From: Candidatus Methanarcanum hacksteinii
GTDB taxonomy: Archaea; Thermoplasmatota; Thermoplasmata; Methanomassiliicoccales; Methanomethylophilaceae
Length of the DNA stretch: 64,000 nucleotides
Direction of reading: 5' to 3'
Assembly: GCA_006954405.1 (NCBI GenBank)
Contig: LVVQ01000001.1
Location: 434,001-498,000, forward strand
Made by a program: the position numbers and the translations under genes
Shown here: in pieces, positions 53,606 to 62,750 of the stretch
How positions within the stretch are numbered: the first letter of the stretch is position 1
Layout of the letters: each line of letters starts with the position of its first letter
Notes under the pieces: model-generated
Told to the model about the DNA's origin: nothing
Seen by the model: the letters and a program-made list of their open reading frames with translations, nothing else
Database searches by the model: none

Positions 53606-55231
53606 TCACTGTTCTTGTTTTTCGCTCCATTTGACAAAACCGATGTACGTTAATGTAAGATTGACATCAGATTCGACTATCTTCAAACGGTCTCTGTTCA
53701 CATATGTCCATTTCAATACTTCTGTAGCTTCATCGGGTGAAAGAATCCCTTTGTATGTACAGTAAAATATGGCTATTGCCCGCTTGTAATTTGGAAGAGT
53801 TTCGATATGTTTTTTCAAGTCTTCTGCTGTTCTGATAGATTTTCCACCGAGAATATTTTGGCAGGCACTGCTTGTGATTTTTCTATCGAATTGGTCTTTC
53901 TTTATTTCGGTGTATTTTTTTAGGAATTCTGAATCGATATAGATGGATTTGTCCACCTGAAGTAGATAATGGTAAATCGGCACATATTGGTCTTTTCTGT
54001 AAACATTCCTGGCGTTAAGGAAATGGTTGACAATAGCATCGGGGTTGTATTCGGAGGTATCTGTCAGGATATAGTTTACCAGATCTTCGCCCTTCATGTT
54101 TGGTATGTTTTTCAATAACATGCGCATATAATTCTGGTCCGTAATAGCAATAACTTTCCCTTCAACTGAATTAAATGTTGAATCATTCATTCCTAATAAG
54201 ATATACCCTGAGTCATCGGGTTCAGTAGAAATCACAATTTTCTTAACCAATTTTCTGAATTTTCTTATCATTGAGGGGGAAGTACTGGGTTCCATGCATG
54301 ATAGTTCTTTGAAAATCGATTCAAAATTGTCCGTTTCGATTGAACGGATGGTCAATCTGTTACCGTGTTCACCGAAGCTGTAAGGTTTGATCATGAGGTC
54401 ATTTTCACCCGGTTTATACGAAACAAATATGATGCGGGATTCGAATTTTGCTAATTTATTTGGACTTAGAGCAGAAGCAATGTCGTTCAAGATTGCCCTT
54501 ATATCCGGATCTTCCAGGGAATAACCCATAATTAGCACGGGATAGTCGCATAATACTGACATAATATTCGCAGACACAATAGCAGATTTTTTTTCGAACG
54601 ATTTGTAATCCTCGACGTTAAGAATCATAGAATTGGGGTTGTTTGCTGTTCCATGTATTTTGTAGATTTCTCCGATGCCCTGGGATTCTGGATCATAATA
54701 ATCGGAAACATCAGAGTATACTGCAAATTTTCCCTGAAAAATTTCTTTTTCGAGGAAATCATCATAATTAGTAGTAATCACACAGGGGATTACATTTGCA
54801 ATCTTTCTGAATAGTTCTATCTCTCCTAGACACTTATCATCGGTACGCAGTTTGTAATTTTGAACTTCGGAAGCTGCCAGGATTTTTAATGAATCCATTC
54901 CTTCTTCGTACTGTTTGTACTCTTCTTCCGTAAAAAACTCGGATGCATTCAAAGTTTTGTTTTTAAACGAATCAATTAGGTACTTCTCGAGATCATAGCA
55001 CAGATAAGGCAAATGTGTAGTGAGTCCATCCGATATCTTGTTTTTATTAAATTCGAGTTTGGCACCGCTTTCATATGCGAGAAAATCGCCATTGCTCATG
55101 CCCATTCTGGTAGCTAGTGCTTTTAATAGACCTACCCAATCCTTTGAACCCTCAAGATATCTCAAAGATATGCCCGATCCAATAATTAGGGCCGGAGGAC
55201 GGTTAAATTCTGAAAAAAGAGTGCTATCCAT
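53606..55231 (-). CDS. SIR2-like domain protein, probable antiviral NADase
   Basis: The 541-residue protein has an N-terminal SIR2-like domain of the defence type: LIIGSGISLRYL at residue 15 or so, ITTNYDDFLEKEI at about 172, IYKIHGTANNPNSMIL at about 207, and PVLIMGYSLEDPDIRAIL at about 250. The last 250 residues are of unknown fold. Related proteins in bacteria and archaea destroy NAD on phage infection or work with a second gene. No partner is evident here. The DNA is markedly AT-rich, the gene stands alone and lies about 280 nt from a tRNA gene, all suggesting acquisition. Confidence 0.83.
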   Translation of the reverse strand: MDSTLFSEFNRPPALIIGSGISLRYLEGSKDWVGLLKALATRMGMSNGDFLAYESGAKLEFNKNKISDGLTTHLPYLCYDLEKYLIDSFKNKTLNASEFFTEEEYKQYEEGMDSLKILAASEVQNYKLRTDDKCLGEIELFRKIANVIPCVITTNYDDFLEKEIFQGKFAVYSDVSDYYDPESQGIGEIYKIHGTANNPNSMILNVEDYKSFEKKSAIVSANIMSVLCDYPVLIMGYSLEDPDIRAILNDIASALSPNKLAKFESRIIFVSYKPGENDLMIKPYSFGEHGNRLTIRSIETDNFESIFKELSCMEPSTSPSMIRKFRKLVKKIVISTEPDDSGYILLGMNDSTFNSVEGKVIAITDQNYMRMLLKNIPNMKGEDLVNYILTDTSEYNPDAIVNHFLNARNVYRKDQYVPIYHYLLQVDKSIYIDSEFLKKYTEIKKDQFDRKITSSACQNILGGKSIRTAEDLKKHIETLPNYKRAIAIFYCTYKGILSPDEATEVLKWTYVNRDRLKIVESDVNLTLTYIGFVKWSEKQEQ

Positions 55232-55515
55232 AAGATTGTATGTCTGTTTTCCTTATTAATCTCTCTTTATGAGTTACACTGTGTAGCTTCAATTCTGATT
55301 CCTATTCTGACCACCAACAGTGAAAGCCTCTTTGGTTGTTGGAAATGTTTTTCGAAAAAATACCTAAGTGGGGGAGGGGAGAGATAATATAGATATATAA
55401 AGCGGGCGAGAGGTAGTCGATTACTTTCTTTCCCCCATAATTTGGTGGTGATCAAATTTCAGGAAATTCTGTCGAATTCTCCGAAAAACCACAAAAATCT
55501 CGGTTTCGGATATGG

Positions 55516-55588
55516 TGGACCCGGCCGGATTTGAACCGGCGACCTCCGCCGTGTGAAGGCGACGTCATAACCCCTAGACCACGGGTCC
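55516..55588 (-). tRNA. tRNA-Val (anticodon CAC)
   Basis: On the minus strand the sequence folds into a full cloverleaf. Acceptor GGACCCG/CGGGTCC, anticodon stem TCGCC/GGCGG around loop TTCACAC, and T arm GCCGG-TTCAAAT-CCGGC are present. The anticodon CAC reads the valine codon GTG. CCA is encoded at 55513-55515. A TATA-like GTTAAATAC lies about 25 nt upstream. The 3' end faces the AT-rich SIR2-like gene, but no repeated tRNA end was seen. Confidence 0.96.
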
Positions 55589-55675
55589 GTGAGTCGGATT
55601 AAGGTTATTCCGTATTTAACCCTTATTTACGACCAGTGGGCCTATCAGATACATCCATGAGAACTGGAACGCACA

Positions 55676-56215
55676 TCACACATTCACGGTCAATCTGCTG
55701 AGCGGTGTACCCGATGAATAGTGTCTGGAGTACACCTCTTTGCATTTGTGTATCTTTGAGAACATCCTGTGGGCAGCGGTCTCTGAACCATAGACCTTCC
55801 AACATCCGATACATTTCGGGCATCTTCCGTTGTTCTCTATGAATCCTCTCACATCATCCAACGGATATCCCAAGAAGATGCCGATCTCGTGAGGCAGACA
55901 GCCATTCTTTTCTATCATATCCTTAAGGGATGACAATAACGTCGACGTATCTTTCACGTCATATCCTTTTTTGGATAGATAATCGATGGATTCCGTATCC
56001 ATCCTTTCGATCAGATTGGTCCTGTGGGTGTAGACTATCGTTCCGCAACCCATCTCAAAACATGTTATGGTGACACCGCGGGGATTGAGTATGTCACTAA
56101 GGCGTTTCGTTTCGAAGGCAATTTCGCTGTATGGGCAGCCAACCCTGAATAAGCTGCCGCATTTTATCCCCGCGAGTGTCGGGGCGCATTGTTCCACGAT
56201 GCGCTTTTCTACCAT
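55676..56215 (-). CDS. DUF3793 family protein
   Basis: The 179-residue protein shows the DUF3793 signature LPHEIGIFLGYPLDDVRGFIEN followed by CPKCIGCWKVYG, and several further Cys. The family is common in gut Firmicutes and its function is unknown. ATG 56215 is chosen: ATTTATAT (56238-56245) is then 26 nt upstream as a proper TATA box. The longer frame to ATG 56239 would start inside that box. Two palindromes flank the TATA box, so metal-dependent repression is likely. Its similarity to bacterial proteins suggests transfer. Confidence 0.82.
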   Translation of the reverse strand: MVEKRIVEQCAPTLAGIKCGSLFRVGCPYSEIAFETKRLSDILNPRGVTITCFEMGCGTIVYTHRTNLIERMDTESIDYLSKKGYDVKDTSTLLSSLKDMIEKNGCLPHEIGIFLGYPLDDVRGFIENNGRCPKCIGCWKVYGSETAAHRMFSKIHKCKEVYSRHYSSGTPLSRLTVNV

Positions 56216-56216
56216 C

Positions 56217-56265
56217 AATTTAGGAAAGGCTAAATTCATATAAATAATTTAGGCTTGACTAAAAA
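56217..56265. promoter_or_regulatory. Tandem DtxR/MntR-type operator boxes around a TATA box
   Basis: Box 1 (56217-56236) is AATTTAG-N6-CTAAATT, a perfect palindrome. Box 2 (56246-56265) is AATTTAG-N6-CTAAAAA, with five perfect base pairs in each arm. Their centres are 29 bp apart, and the TATA box of the DUF3793 gene lies exactly between them. The TTAG-N-CTAA form resembles boxes of the DtxR/IdeR/MntR family, the iron- and manganese-dependent repressors. Box 2 also ends 11 nt before the TATA-like box of the aldehyde-dehydrogenase gene, so both divergent genes may be controlled. Confidence 0.65.
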
Positions 56266-56306
56266 TTGAGATAAGATTTAAGACTTGATACACATACATA
56301 CGAAGC

Positions 56307-57710
56307 ATGGCAGATACACTCAAATTCACCGAACCGAAATTGGATAACGAAGAGGATGCAGCATTCGCCAAAGCGATCGATGTCGTCCTCAGTACCGGGA
56401 AGTCGGATTACCCTAGTTATATCGGTGGATTGAAGGTCGCATCAGGGATGTCGGCCGATGTATTCAGCCCGATAGACAATACGATAATATTCGGAACATA
56501 CCAAGAACCCGAAGAAGGTCTCGTGGAGAGGGCCGTATCCGTCGCCAAAGAGGCATTTGCCAAGTGGAGCAAGGTGAGTGTGGATGAGAGGATATCGATA
56601 TTCGAGAAGGTCGTCGCAAAGATCGAGCAGCAGAGGTTCAGATTGGCGGCCATGGTATCCATCAGCGTGGGCATGGACAAGACATGCGCACTCGAAGAGG
56701 TGGACACTTTAGTATCTGTCATAAGGAACGCATGTTCCGATCTGAAGAAGAAGGATGGTAAGGCACAGGGTGTGTGGGCAGTATTGTCTTCATACAATTC
56801 CCCATTGGCCGCACCGATAGGATACGCATCCGTAGCGATCCTCGCAGGTAACACCGTTGTCATGACACCATCCGTCCACTCTACACTTCCTGTATATTAT
56901 ATGTATAATGTATTGGTAGAATGTGGCGTACCCGATGGGGTACTCAACATCATCACAGATTCTACAAGCAAATCATCCGAGGATCTCGCCAATAACCTCG
57001 ACGTTGTCGGCGTAGCCGCATCCGGTTCAGGCGAGAAGATGGAGGATCTGATGTTCCTTCAGGCGGATGATGAGTTGAAGTTCATCAACGAGATCAAAGG
57101 GATGAATCCTATCCTCGTGTACAAACCGGCGAACATGAAATCCGCGGCAAAGGCCGTATTGGATGCCGCATTCAGATTCAGCGGACAGTTGATCAGTTCC
57201 TGTTCCAAAGTCATCCTCGTAGAGGGACAGCAACAGGAGTTCGTCAAGAACATACTCGCAGAAGCCAATTCCATGAAGATCACCGACCCAACGACACCTG
57301 ATGCATACGCAGGTCCGGTCATATCTGAGAGGAAAGTTGCGGATTTCAAAGATATGCTCGATTCCGTAAAGAGTAACGTCATATTCGGCGGTAAGAGGAT
57401 CAAAGATCCGATGACCGAGAACGGTTATTACGTTCAACCCGCGATAGTCATGGGACTCGATGATGAGCACGATCTCAACAACATGGACAGTGCATTACCG
57501 ATATTGTCCATACAGGTGGCATCCGACCTCGACGATGCTATGGACATAATCAATTGCACAGAATACGGATTATCAGCAGGTATCATCACCAAGGATGAGG
57601 CCGTATCGAAGAGGTTCGTGGAAGAGGCCGATGCGGAATGCGTCTTCGTGAACGATCGCAAGGTACCGACAGCGGCTTCCAAGGCGATCGTGGATAATTT
57701 CATGGATTGA
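56307..57710 (+). CDS. Aldehyde dehydrogenase superfamily protein without catalytic Cys
   Basis: The 467-residue protein has the ALDH fold: SSYNSPLAAPIGYASVAILA with the conserved Asn, GNTVVMTPSVHST, NEIKGMNP with the general base E262, and GPVISERK near residue 335. In the catalytic loop GQLISSC (293-299), Ile 296 stands where the catalytic Cys belongs; a Cys lies three residues on. The Lys of the usual KPS motif is Thr in MTPS. It may be a pseudoenzyme or use another nucleophile. TTTAAG lies 28 nt before the ATG. It is divergent from the DUF3793 gene. Confidence 0.82.
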   Translation: MADTLKFTEPKLDNEEDAAFAKAIDVVLSTGKSDYPSYIGGLKVASGMSADVFSPIDNTIIFGTYQEPEEGLVERAVSVAKEAFAKWSKVSVDERISIFEKVVAKIEQQRFRLAAMVSISVGMDKTCALEEVDTLVSVIRNACSDLKKKDGKAQGVWAVLSSYNSPLAAPIGYASVAILAGNTVVMTPSVHSTLPVYYMYNVLVECGVPDGVLNIITDSTSKSSEDLANNLDVVGVAASGSGEKMEDLMFLQADDELKFINEIKGMNPILVYKPANMKSAAKAVLDAAFRFSGQLISSCSKVILVEGQQQEFVKNILAEANSMKITDPTTPDAYAGPVISERKVADFKDMLDSVKSNVIFGGKRIKDPMTENGYYVQPAIVMGLDDEHDLNNMDSALPILSIQVASDLDDAMDIINCTEYGLSAGIITKDEAVSKRFVEEADAECVFVNDRKVPTAASKAIVDNFMD

Positions 57711-57721
57711 TGTGACAGGGT

Positions 57722-59092
57722 ATGCCTGACGGTGTGGATGTACTACTGGGCAATCAACGTAAGGGTGTGGTCGCATTGGCCATCCCGCTATGCCTTGCAT
57801 TCCTGATACAGCAAGCGAACAGCTTCATCGATACGCTATGGGTATCGGGACTCGGTTCCAAGGAATTGGCAGCTATAGGTATCGTCGCACCGATATACAC
57901 CGCATTGGTCGGTGCAGGGACAGGTCTCGGTATCGGTATATCGTCCGCGATATCGAGGAGCATAGGTAGGGGCGACAGAGCACATTGCGACAGGGTCGCA
58001 GGCCAAGGTATCATCCTTACGGTCGTGACATCGATCATACTTACAGTTTTTCTTATAACAACAGCTGAACCCGTTCTCTTGATGTTCGGAGCACGCGATA
58101 CCATCAATGAATGCCTTAGTTACGCATATCCATTGTACATCTGCACATTGTTCCTCATCCTGTCGGGTGTCCTATCAGGCATGTTACGCGGAGAGGGTGC
58201 TGCAAAGCGTTCGATGTATGTTCAAGTGTTGTGTGCAGTCCTGAACATGGTCCTGGATCCGATAATGATCTACGGATTGGGCATGGGCATAACAGGTGCG
58301 GCATGGGCCACATCGATATCATTCATGATCTCCATCATACCAGGGATATATTGGTATCTCGTGAGGAGGAATACCTTTGTCTCATTGAAGAAAGGGGATT
58401 TCGTAAGGGACAGGTCCACGATGAAGGAGATCATGTCCGTGGGTTTCCCGGAGATGTTGGAGCTTTCCATAATGAATGTGTTCACACTGTTCCTGAATTT
58501 CTTCATCGTGATAGTCGGTGGGACGGATGCCGTTGCCGTATACGGTGTGTGCATGAGGGTATTCATGCTATTGATGACACCTGCTCAGGCGATAGGCGGC
58601 GCATTGGTGTCGATATGTTCTGCAGAATATGGTATGCGTAGATTCGATATGATCAACGATGCATTCAGATTCTCGATACATCTGTCATTGATCATCACCA
58701 CTATACTGACGATCATCCTCTGCATCCTGAATGGATTGTTCACAGGTATGATCACAGGATCCAGCGGCATGCCGTACATGTACGATTCGATGTACAAGCT
58801 CGTTGCGATATGTGCGGTGTCGATGATACCATTCGCTTTGGTGTATGTCGGTTCCGGTCTATTGCAATCATTGAACAAGGCAGGCCATGCGATGGTCAAC
58901 ACATTGTTCAGGAATATGTTCCTCGTCCTCTGTTTCGCAGTGGGAACGTATGTGATCGGGACATTGGATGCCGTGTGGTATGCCAACATCGTGGCGGAGA
59001 TCATCGGAGGTTCGATGATGTTCATCCACGCAAGATACATGTTCAAGCAGGTATCGGCAAGGATTGGATCCAATAATCCATCCAATGCGTGA
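57722..59092 (+). CDS. MATE family efflux transporter
   Basis: The 456-residue protein has twelve hydrophobic segments in two similar halves. Typical MATE stretches are QQANSFIDTLWVSGLGSKELAAIGI near the N-terminus, LNMVLDPIMIYGLGMGITGAAWAT in the middle and YVGSGLLQSLNKAGHAM in the second half. These are sodium- or proton-driven exporters of drugs and organic cations. AGGGT precedes ATG 57722, 11 nt after the aldehyde-dehydrogenase-like gene, so both may be one transcript. Confidence 0.92.
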   Translation: MPDGVDVLLGNQRKGVVALAIPLCLAFLIQQANSFIDTLWVSGLGSKELAAIGIVAPIYTALVGAGTGLGIGISSAISRSIGRGDRAHCDRVAGQGIILTVVTSIILTVFLITTAEPVLLMFGARDTINECLSYAYPLYICTLFLILSGVLSGMLRGEGAAKRSMYVQVLCAVLNMVLDPIMIYGLGMGITGAAWATSISFMISIIPGIYWYLVRRNTFVSLKKGDFVRDRSTMKEIMSVGFPEMLELSIMNVFTLFLNFFIVIVGGTDAVAVYGVCMRVFMLLMTPAQAIGGALVSICSAEYGMRRFDMINDAFRFSIHLSLIITTILTIILCILNGLFTGMITGSSGMPYMYDSMYKLVAICAVSMIPFALVYVGSGLLQSLNKAGHAMVNTLFRNMFLVLCFAVGTYVIGTLDAVWYANIVAEIIGGSMMFIHARYMFKQVSARIGSNNPSNA

Positions 59093-59094
59093 TA

Positions 59095-60393
59095 TCATAG
59101 CAAGGACATCAGTACGAATTCTCTCGCATAAAGGAATGTCAATATCGTCGGTATCAGAAGACATCCTGTAAGGTATACCCTCCCGATATCGAATCTTATG
59201 GGGATGAACCCGATCATGGTGGATACGATCAATATGAAGGTCCCATAAGGCCCTGTGAATAACGCTACCAACACGATTATCAGGATCAGACATAGACGAT
59301 TGACCTTCGAGATGTCGAATCTGGAAACGATATCGCACATCACCATACCACAACGGATCGTCATACGATATGCGATGAACGTTGCGATGGCAGCGGTCGT
59401 CAGCAATATCAGGAATCTCTCATTCAGTATGCCGATGACATCATCGCCAAGGATATCCTCCACGACCATCATGGCCCCAGATCTTCCCTTCCCTGATACC
59501 GACAACGTTGTGAGCATCATTATCGCGGATGCCGACCCGATCGATGCAGTCATAGAGATGAAATCCTCCGCTCTCTTCACAGAGGAGAACATCGTACCGA
59601 TTATCGAACCCGTGGTGGATGTGATCCCTGGGAACCATCCCGTGAGACTTCCCATGAGCACACCCTTGATCCCAGGGATAGGAGATACAGGGAATTCATC
59701 ATCATCGTACTGTTCAACGACCTCACTCTTCTTCAGCGATTCCAACATCGCAGGCATACCGAACAATCCGGACAGCATAGGGAAGAGTAACGTACCATCG
59801 TCCATGATGCCATTGCAAGGTATATCCAGATCCATGCATGCCAATCCAAGGCATCCTGATATCAGGAGTATGATGATACTCATGAACATCCTCTTGATAC
59901 CCTTCTCATTCATCACCAATATCATCACGACAGCACAGAGGACGAATGCCGTTATGCTGTCCAGATAATCCCCCAGGCCATTCATCAGAAGGAATTGCAA
60001 TGGGATGGCGAGAACGATCGATACGCATGAACCTACACAACTACCTATCGCAGCGGATCTCACCGCCACCATCCCGCGACCATCATTCAACAGCCTGTGT
60101 CCAGGCAACATGGATACGACATCATCGGGATCCGGTGCACCTGTGAATACTGACGGCACATAATCCACTGATGAATGCACTATCGCTGCAGACACTATGC
60201 AACAGCATACCGCTATCGGAACATATCCCGTTGGAATGAACGGTTCCAATACACATTCCATCGGCCCATATGCTGCCAACATCATCGTCGCCAAGGTATT
60301 GACATGGATACCTGGTACCATTCCGGAGAATGTCCCCATCGCAGCACCTATGAGTGACATGGTGACGATCATCAGGACGATGTCTACGATCAC
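59095..60393 (-). CDS. TctA-related (DUF112) transporter permease
   Basis: The 432-residue membrane protein has about eleven to twelve helices and the TctA-like GxxSGMVPGIHVNT motif near residue 22 (written here GTFSGMVPGIHVNT). The matching second-half motif is TGWFPGITSTTGSIIGT. Archaeal members occur without the TctB and TctC partners, so the substrate, perhaps a carboxylate, is open. The start is GTG 60393, with ATTATAACC about 25 nt upstream as TATA box and no other in-frame start. Confidence 0.82.
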   Translation of the reverse strand: MIVDIVLMIVTMSLIGAAMGTFSGMVPGIHVNTLATMMLAAYGPMECVLEPFIPTGYVPIAVCCCIVSAAIVHSSVDYVPSVFTGAPDPDDVVSMLPGHRLLNDGRGMVAVRSAAIGSCVGSCVSIVLAIPLQFLLMNGLGDYLDSITAFVLCAVVMILVMNEKGIKRMFMSIIILLISGCLGLACMDLDIPCNGIMDDGTLLFPMLSGLFGMPAMLESLKKSEVVEQYDDDEFPVSPIPGIKGVLMGSLTGWFPGITSTTGSIIGTMFSSVKRAEDFISMTASIGSASAIMMLTTLSVSGKGRSGAMMVVEDILGDDVIGILNERFLILLTTAAIATFIAYRMTIRCGMVMCDIVSRFDISKVNRLCLILIIVLVALFTGPYGTFILIVSTMIGFIPIRFDIGRVYLTGCLLIPTILTFLYAREFVLMSLL

Positions 60394-60502
60394 ACATCCG
60401 ATGACCTTATGCCCATGGTTATAATCGAGATATTACAGTTAGTCCCGTTCCATTTCTCACAAGTCATTTATACGCATGTGCGATAGCAACCCCTCAGATA
60501 TC

Positions 60503-61606
60503 ATGGATGTCGAAGAAAGATACGCGCTGATAACAAGGAATGTTCAGGAACTCACCACGGGCGAAGAGCTGAAGGCACTCCTCGCTAAGGAGGGCTATCA
60601 GCCTACAGCGTATATCGGATTCGAACCGTCCGGTCTCGTCCACCTCGGATGGGCATTGGTCGCAGCGAAGATCAAGGATCTTTGCGATGCAGGGATCAAG
60701 GTCATAATCTTCTGGGCAGATTGGCACGCATACATCAATGATAAGCTCGGCGGGGACATCGAGAACATCCGCATATGTGCAAAATACTTCGAGGATTGCT
60801 TCATCGCACTCGGAGTACCTAGAGATAAAGTGGAGTTCAGATATGCATACGAGCTCTTGGACGGCATAGACTACTGGGAGAAAGTGATCAAAATCGCGAA
60901 GGTCACATCACTCTCAAGGGTCAAGAGAGCGATGACCATCATGGGTCGTTCCGAGAACGATGCCGATCTTGATACATCGAAGATCTTCTACCCCATACTT
61001 CAGGCAGCGGACATATTCTACTTGGATGTGGACATATCCTACGCAGGATTGGACCAGAGAAGAGCGAACATGCTCGCACGTGATGCAGCCGACAAACTCG
61101 GATGGAAGAAACCCATCGCATTGCACACACCTCTCCTCCCAGGACTCAAGGGCGGACAGAGGATGGATCCCGCAATGTTGAAGAAGGAGGACGCGGACAT
61201 CGACACATCATTCAAGATGTCGAAGAGCGACCCCAACGCAAGCCTTAGGATCCACGACACTCCAGAGGACATCAGGAGGAAGATGAAGAAGGCATTCTGC
61301 CCTCAGGAGAGGGAGGATGAATCCATCAACCCTGTGCTCATGGTCTGTAAGAGCATCATATTCCCCAAACTTGGAAAGATCGAGATAACATTCCCTGAGA
61401 AATTCGGAGGAGGTTCAGCCGTCTACAACAGCTACGAGGAACTCTCCGAAGCATACTTCAGCGGTAAACTGTTCCCTTCGGATCTCAAGAGCGGTGCAGC
61501 AGAGGGACTTATAAAGGTCCTTGAACCGGTCAAAGAATACTTCGATGAGCACCCTGAGAACTATGAGGCGATGCAGAGGGTCCTCAAGAAACTCGGTAAA
61601 CTCTGA
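60503..61606 (+). CDS. tyrS: Tyrosyl-tRNA synthetase
   Basis: The 367-residue protein is a class I synthetase of archaeal/eukaryotic TyrRS type: YIGFEPSGLVHLGW with the HIGH-like HLGW, ADWHAYINDKLGG, the tyrosine-site YPILQAADIFYLDVDI, and KMSKS in SFKMSKSDPNAS. It charges tRNA-Tyr in the cytoplasm. The TATA-like box CATTTATAC ends near 60472, so the upstream ATG 60476 is too close to it. ATG 60503 (MDVEERYALITR) is preferred. Confidence 0.94.
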   Translation: MDVEERYALITRNVQELTTGEELKALLAKEGYQPTAYIGFEPSGLVHLGWALVAAKIKDLCDAGIKVIIFWADWHAYINDKLGGDIENIRICAKYFEDCFIALGVPRDKVEFRYAYELLDGIDYWEKVIKIAKVTSLSRVKRAMTIMGRSENDADLDTSKIFYPILQAADIFYLDVDISYAGLDQRRANMLARDAADKLGWKKPIALHTPLLPGLKGGQRMDPAMLKKEDADIDTSFKMSKSDPNASLRIHDTPEDIRRKMKKAFCPQEREDESINPVLMVCKSIIFPKLGKIEITFPEKFGGGSAVYNSYEELSEAYFSGKLFPSDLKSGAAEGLIKVLEPVKEYFDEHPENYEAMQRVLKKLGKL

Positions 61607-61607
61607 A

Positions 61608-62591
61608 TCACTCATCAGGGTCGTCGGAAACGACTTCCCTGTTCTTCTTTATCTTTCTGAACTCATCCATCGTTCTGGAATTACATATGTGGAGCATAGC
61701 CTCCACATCACCGATCCCAGAGAGTCCTGCGGCACCATCGTGGCCACCACCATCTGTAGTGGTCTCATAACCGATGCCTTTGATTATCTCTCCAAGATTG
61801 ATCCCTCTGCGGACCATCTCCTGTGTCGCCCTTGCGCTGAGACGGAAATTATCATCGCGCTGTGATGCTACGAACGCTACATCCGCACCGGCCGCCATCA
61901 ATGCTCTGCATCCGGATGCTTCGAAGCTACCGCCATACGAAGTGGCGACTATCATATCTCCGACACGTTCGAACTTGGATCTTCCGATGCATTTCATGTT
62001 GGCTACACGTTCGGACATGCTGGCCTCGGTGCGTGTCAGTGCCAATGCCTCATCCATCTGGATGCCTGTCTTCTCCAAGATATATGCAAAATCCTTCAAT
62101 AGGACATAATCGCCATATTGGAAGTGTCCTGAATCTGTGAGCATACCTCCAAGGAGCATCAATCCTACATCACGTGTAAGTTCGATACCGTTCTCGCGTA
62201 TGATATCGAGTATGATCTGAGCGCATGCACATTTGTCAGGGTCGCAATAGAAATCATCACACTTCCATTTCCCTGAAGGCAGGTGATGATCGATCACAAG
62301 ACAGTTCGCAGGTATGCTGAAGCCCTCCATTCCGAACTGTTCAGGGGACGATGTATCGACGACAACAACAAGATCATAATCATTAAGGTCGCACTTCTCG
62401 ATGACATCGAATCCTATCTTCTCCTGTACGAATCTAGATACGCGATCGATGCCGCAAGGTGCGTAGATGTCACATGTCGGAAAACATCTTGAGATCGCAT
62501 AGGCAGACGATATGGCGTCCATGTCGGCATTGCCGTGGACCATTACGACCTTCTTCCCGCCCTTCAGTTTATTCGCGATCTCTTCGTACAT
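61608..62591 (-). CDS. DHH/DHHA1 family phosphoesterase (NrnA-like)
   Basis: The 327-residue protein has the DHH motifs MVHGNADMDAISSAYA, VVDTSSPEQF, VIDHHLPSG and MLTDSGHFQYGD. The DHHA1 domain ends in TDGGGHDGAAGLSG. Relatives cut nanoRNA, cyclic dinucleotides or pAp with manganese. It converges with tyrS, with only two bases between the stops. Which substrate applies cannot be told. Confidence 0.88.
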   Translation of the reverse strand: MYEEIANKLKGGKKVVMVHGNADMDAISSAYAISRCFPTCDIYAPCGIDRVSRFVQEKIGFDVIEKCDLNDYDLVVVVDTSSPEQFGMEGFSIPANCLVIDHHLPSGKWKCDDFYCDPDKCACAQIILDIIRENGIELTRDVGLMLLGGMLTDSGHFQYGDYVLLKDFAYILEKTGIQMDEALALTRTEASMSERVANMKCIGRSKFERVGDMIVATSYGGSFEASGCRALMAAGADVAFVASQRDDNFRLSARATQEMVRRGINLGEIIKGIGYETTTDGGGHDGAAGLSGIGDVEAMLHICNSRTMDEFRKIKKNREVVSDDPDE

Positions 62592-62713
62592 CAGTCGAGG
62601 AGATTGAATCTAGATATAAAATAACCAGCTTTTTTGTAGTCTGAAGATGTGAGGATTTGAGAACATCATCATTCTATGTCCTCTTTTAAAACCAAGGTAT
62701 CATGCTGTGGGTA

Positions 62714-62740
62714 GGGCCCGATGATCGATCCATCGGACCC
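62714..62740 (-). terminator. Hairpin after the transglutaminase-like surface gene
   Basis: GGG and CCGATG pair with CATCGG and CCC around ATCGATC, with a C/A mismatch in the stem, 11 nt beyond the stop codon of the minus-strand surface protein gene. A terminator role is likely. Confidence 0.5.
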
Positions 62741-62750
62741 ATTTCCCTGA

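Noticed and set aside
55267..55455. 62-codon minus-strand frame between the SIR2-like gene and the tRNA
   Set aside because: It has no start signals and an atypical composition, and it lies in an AT-rich spacer.
53320..55600. Integrated element with tRNA-Val as attachment site
   Set aside because: No integrase and no second copy of the tRNA 3' end was seen; only composition and position suggest acquisition.
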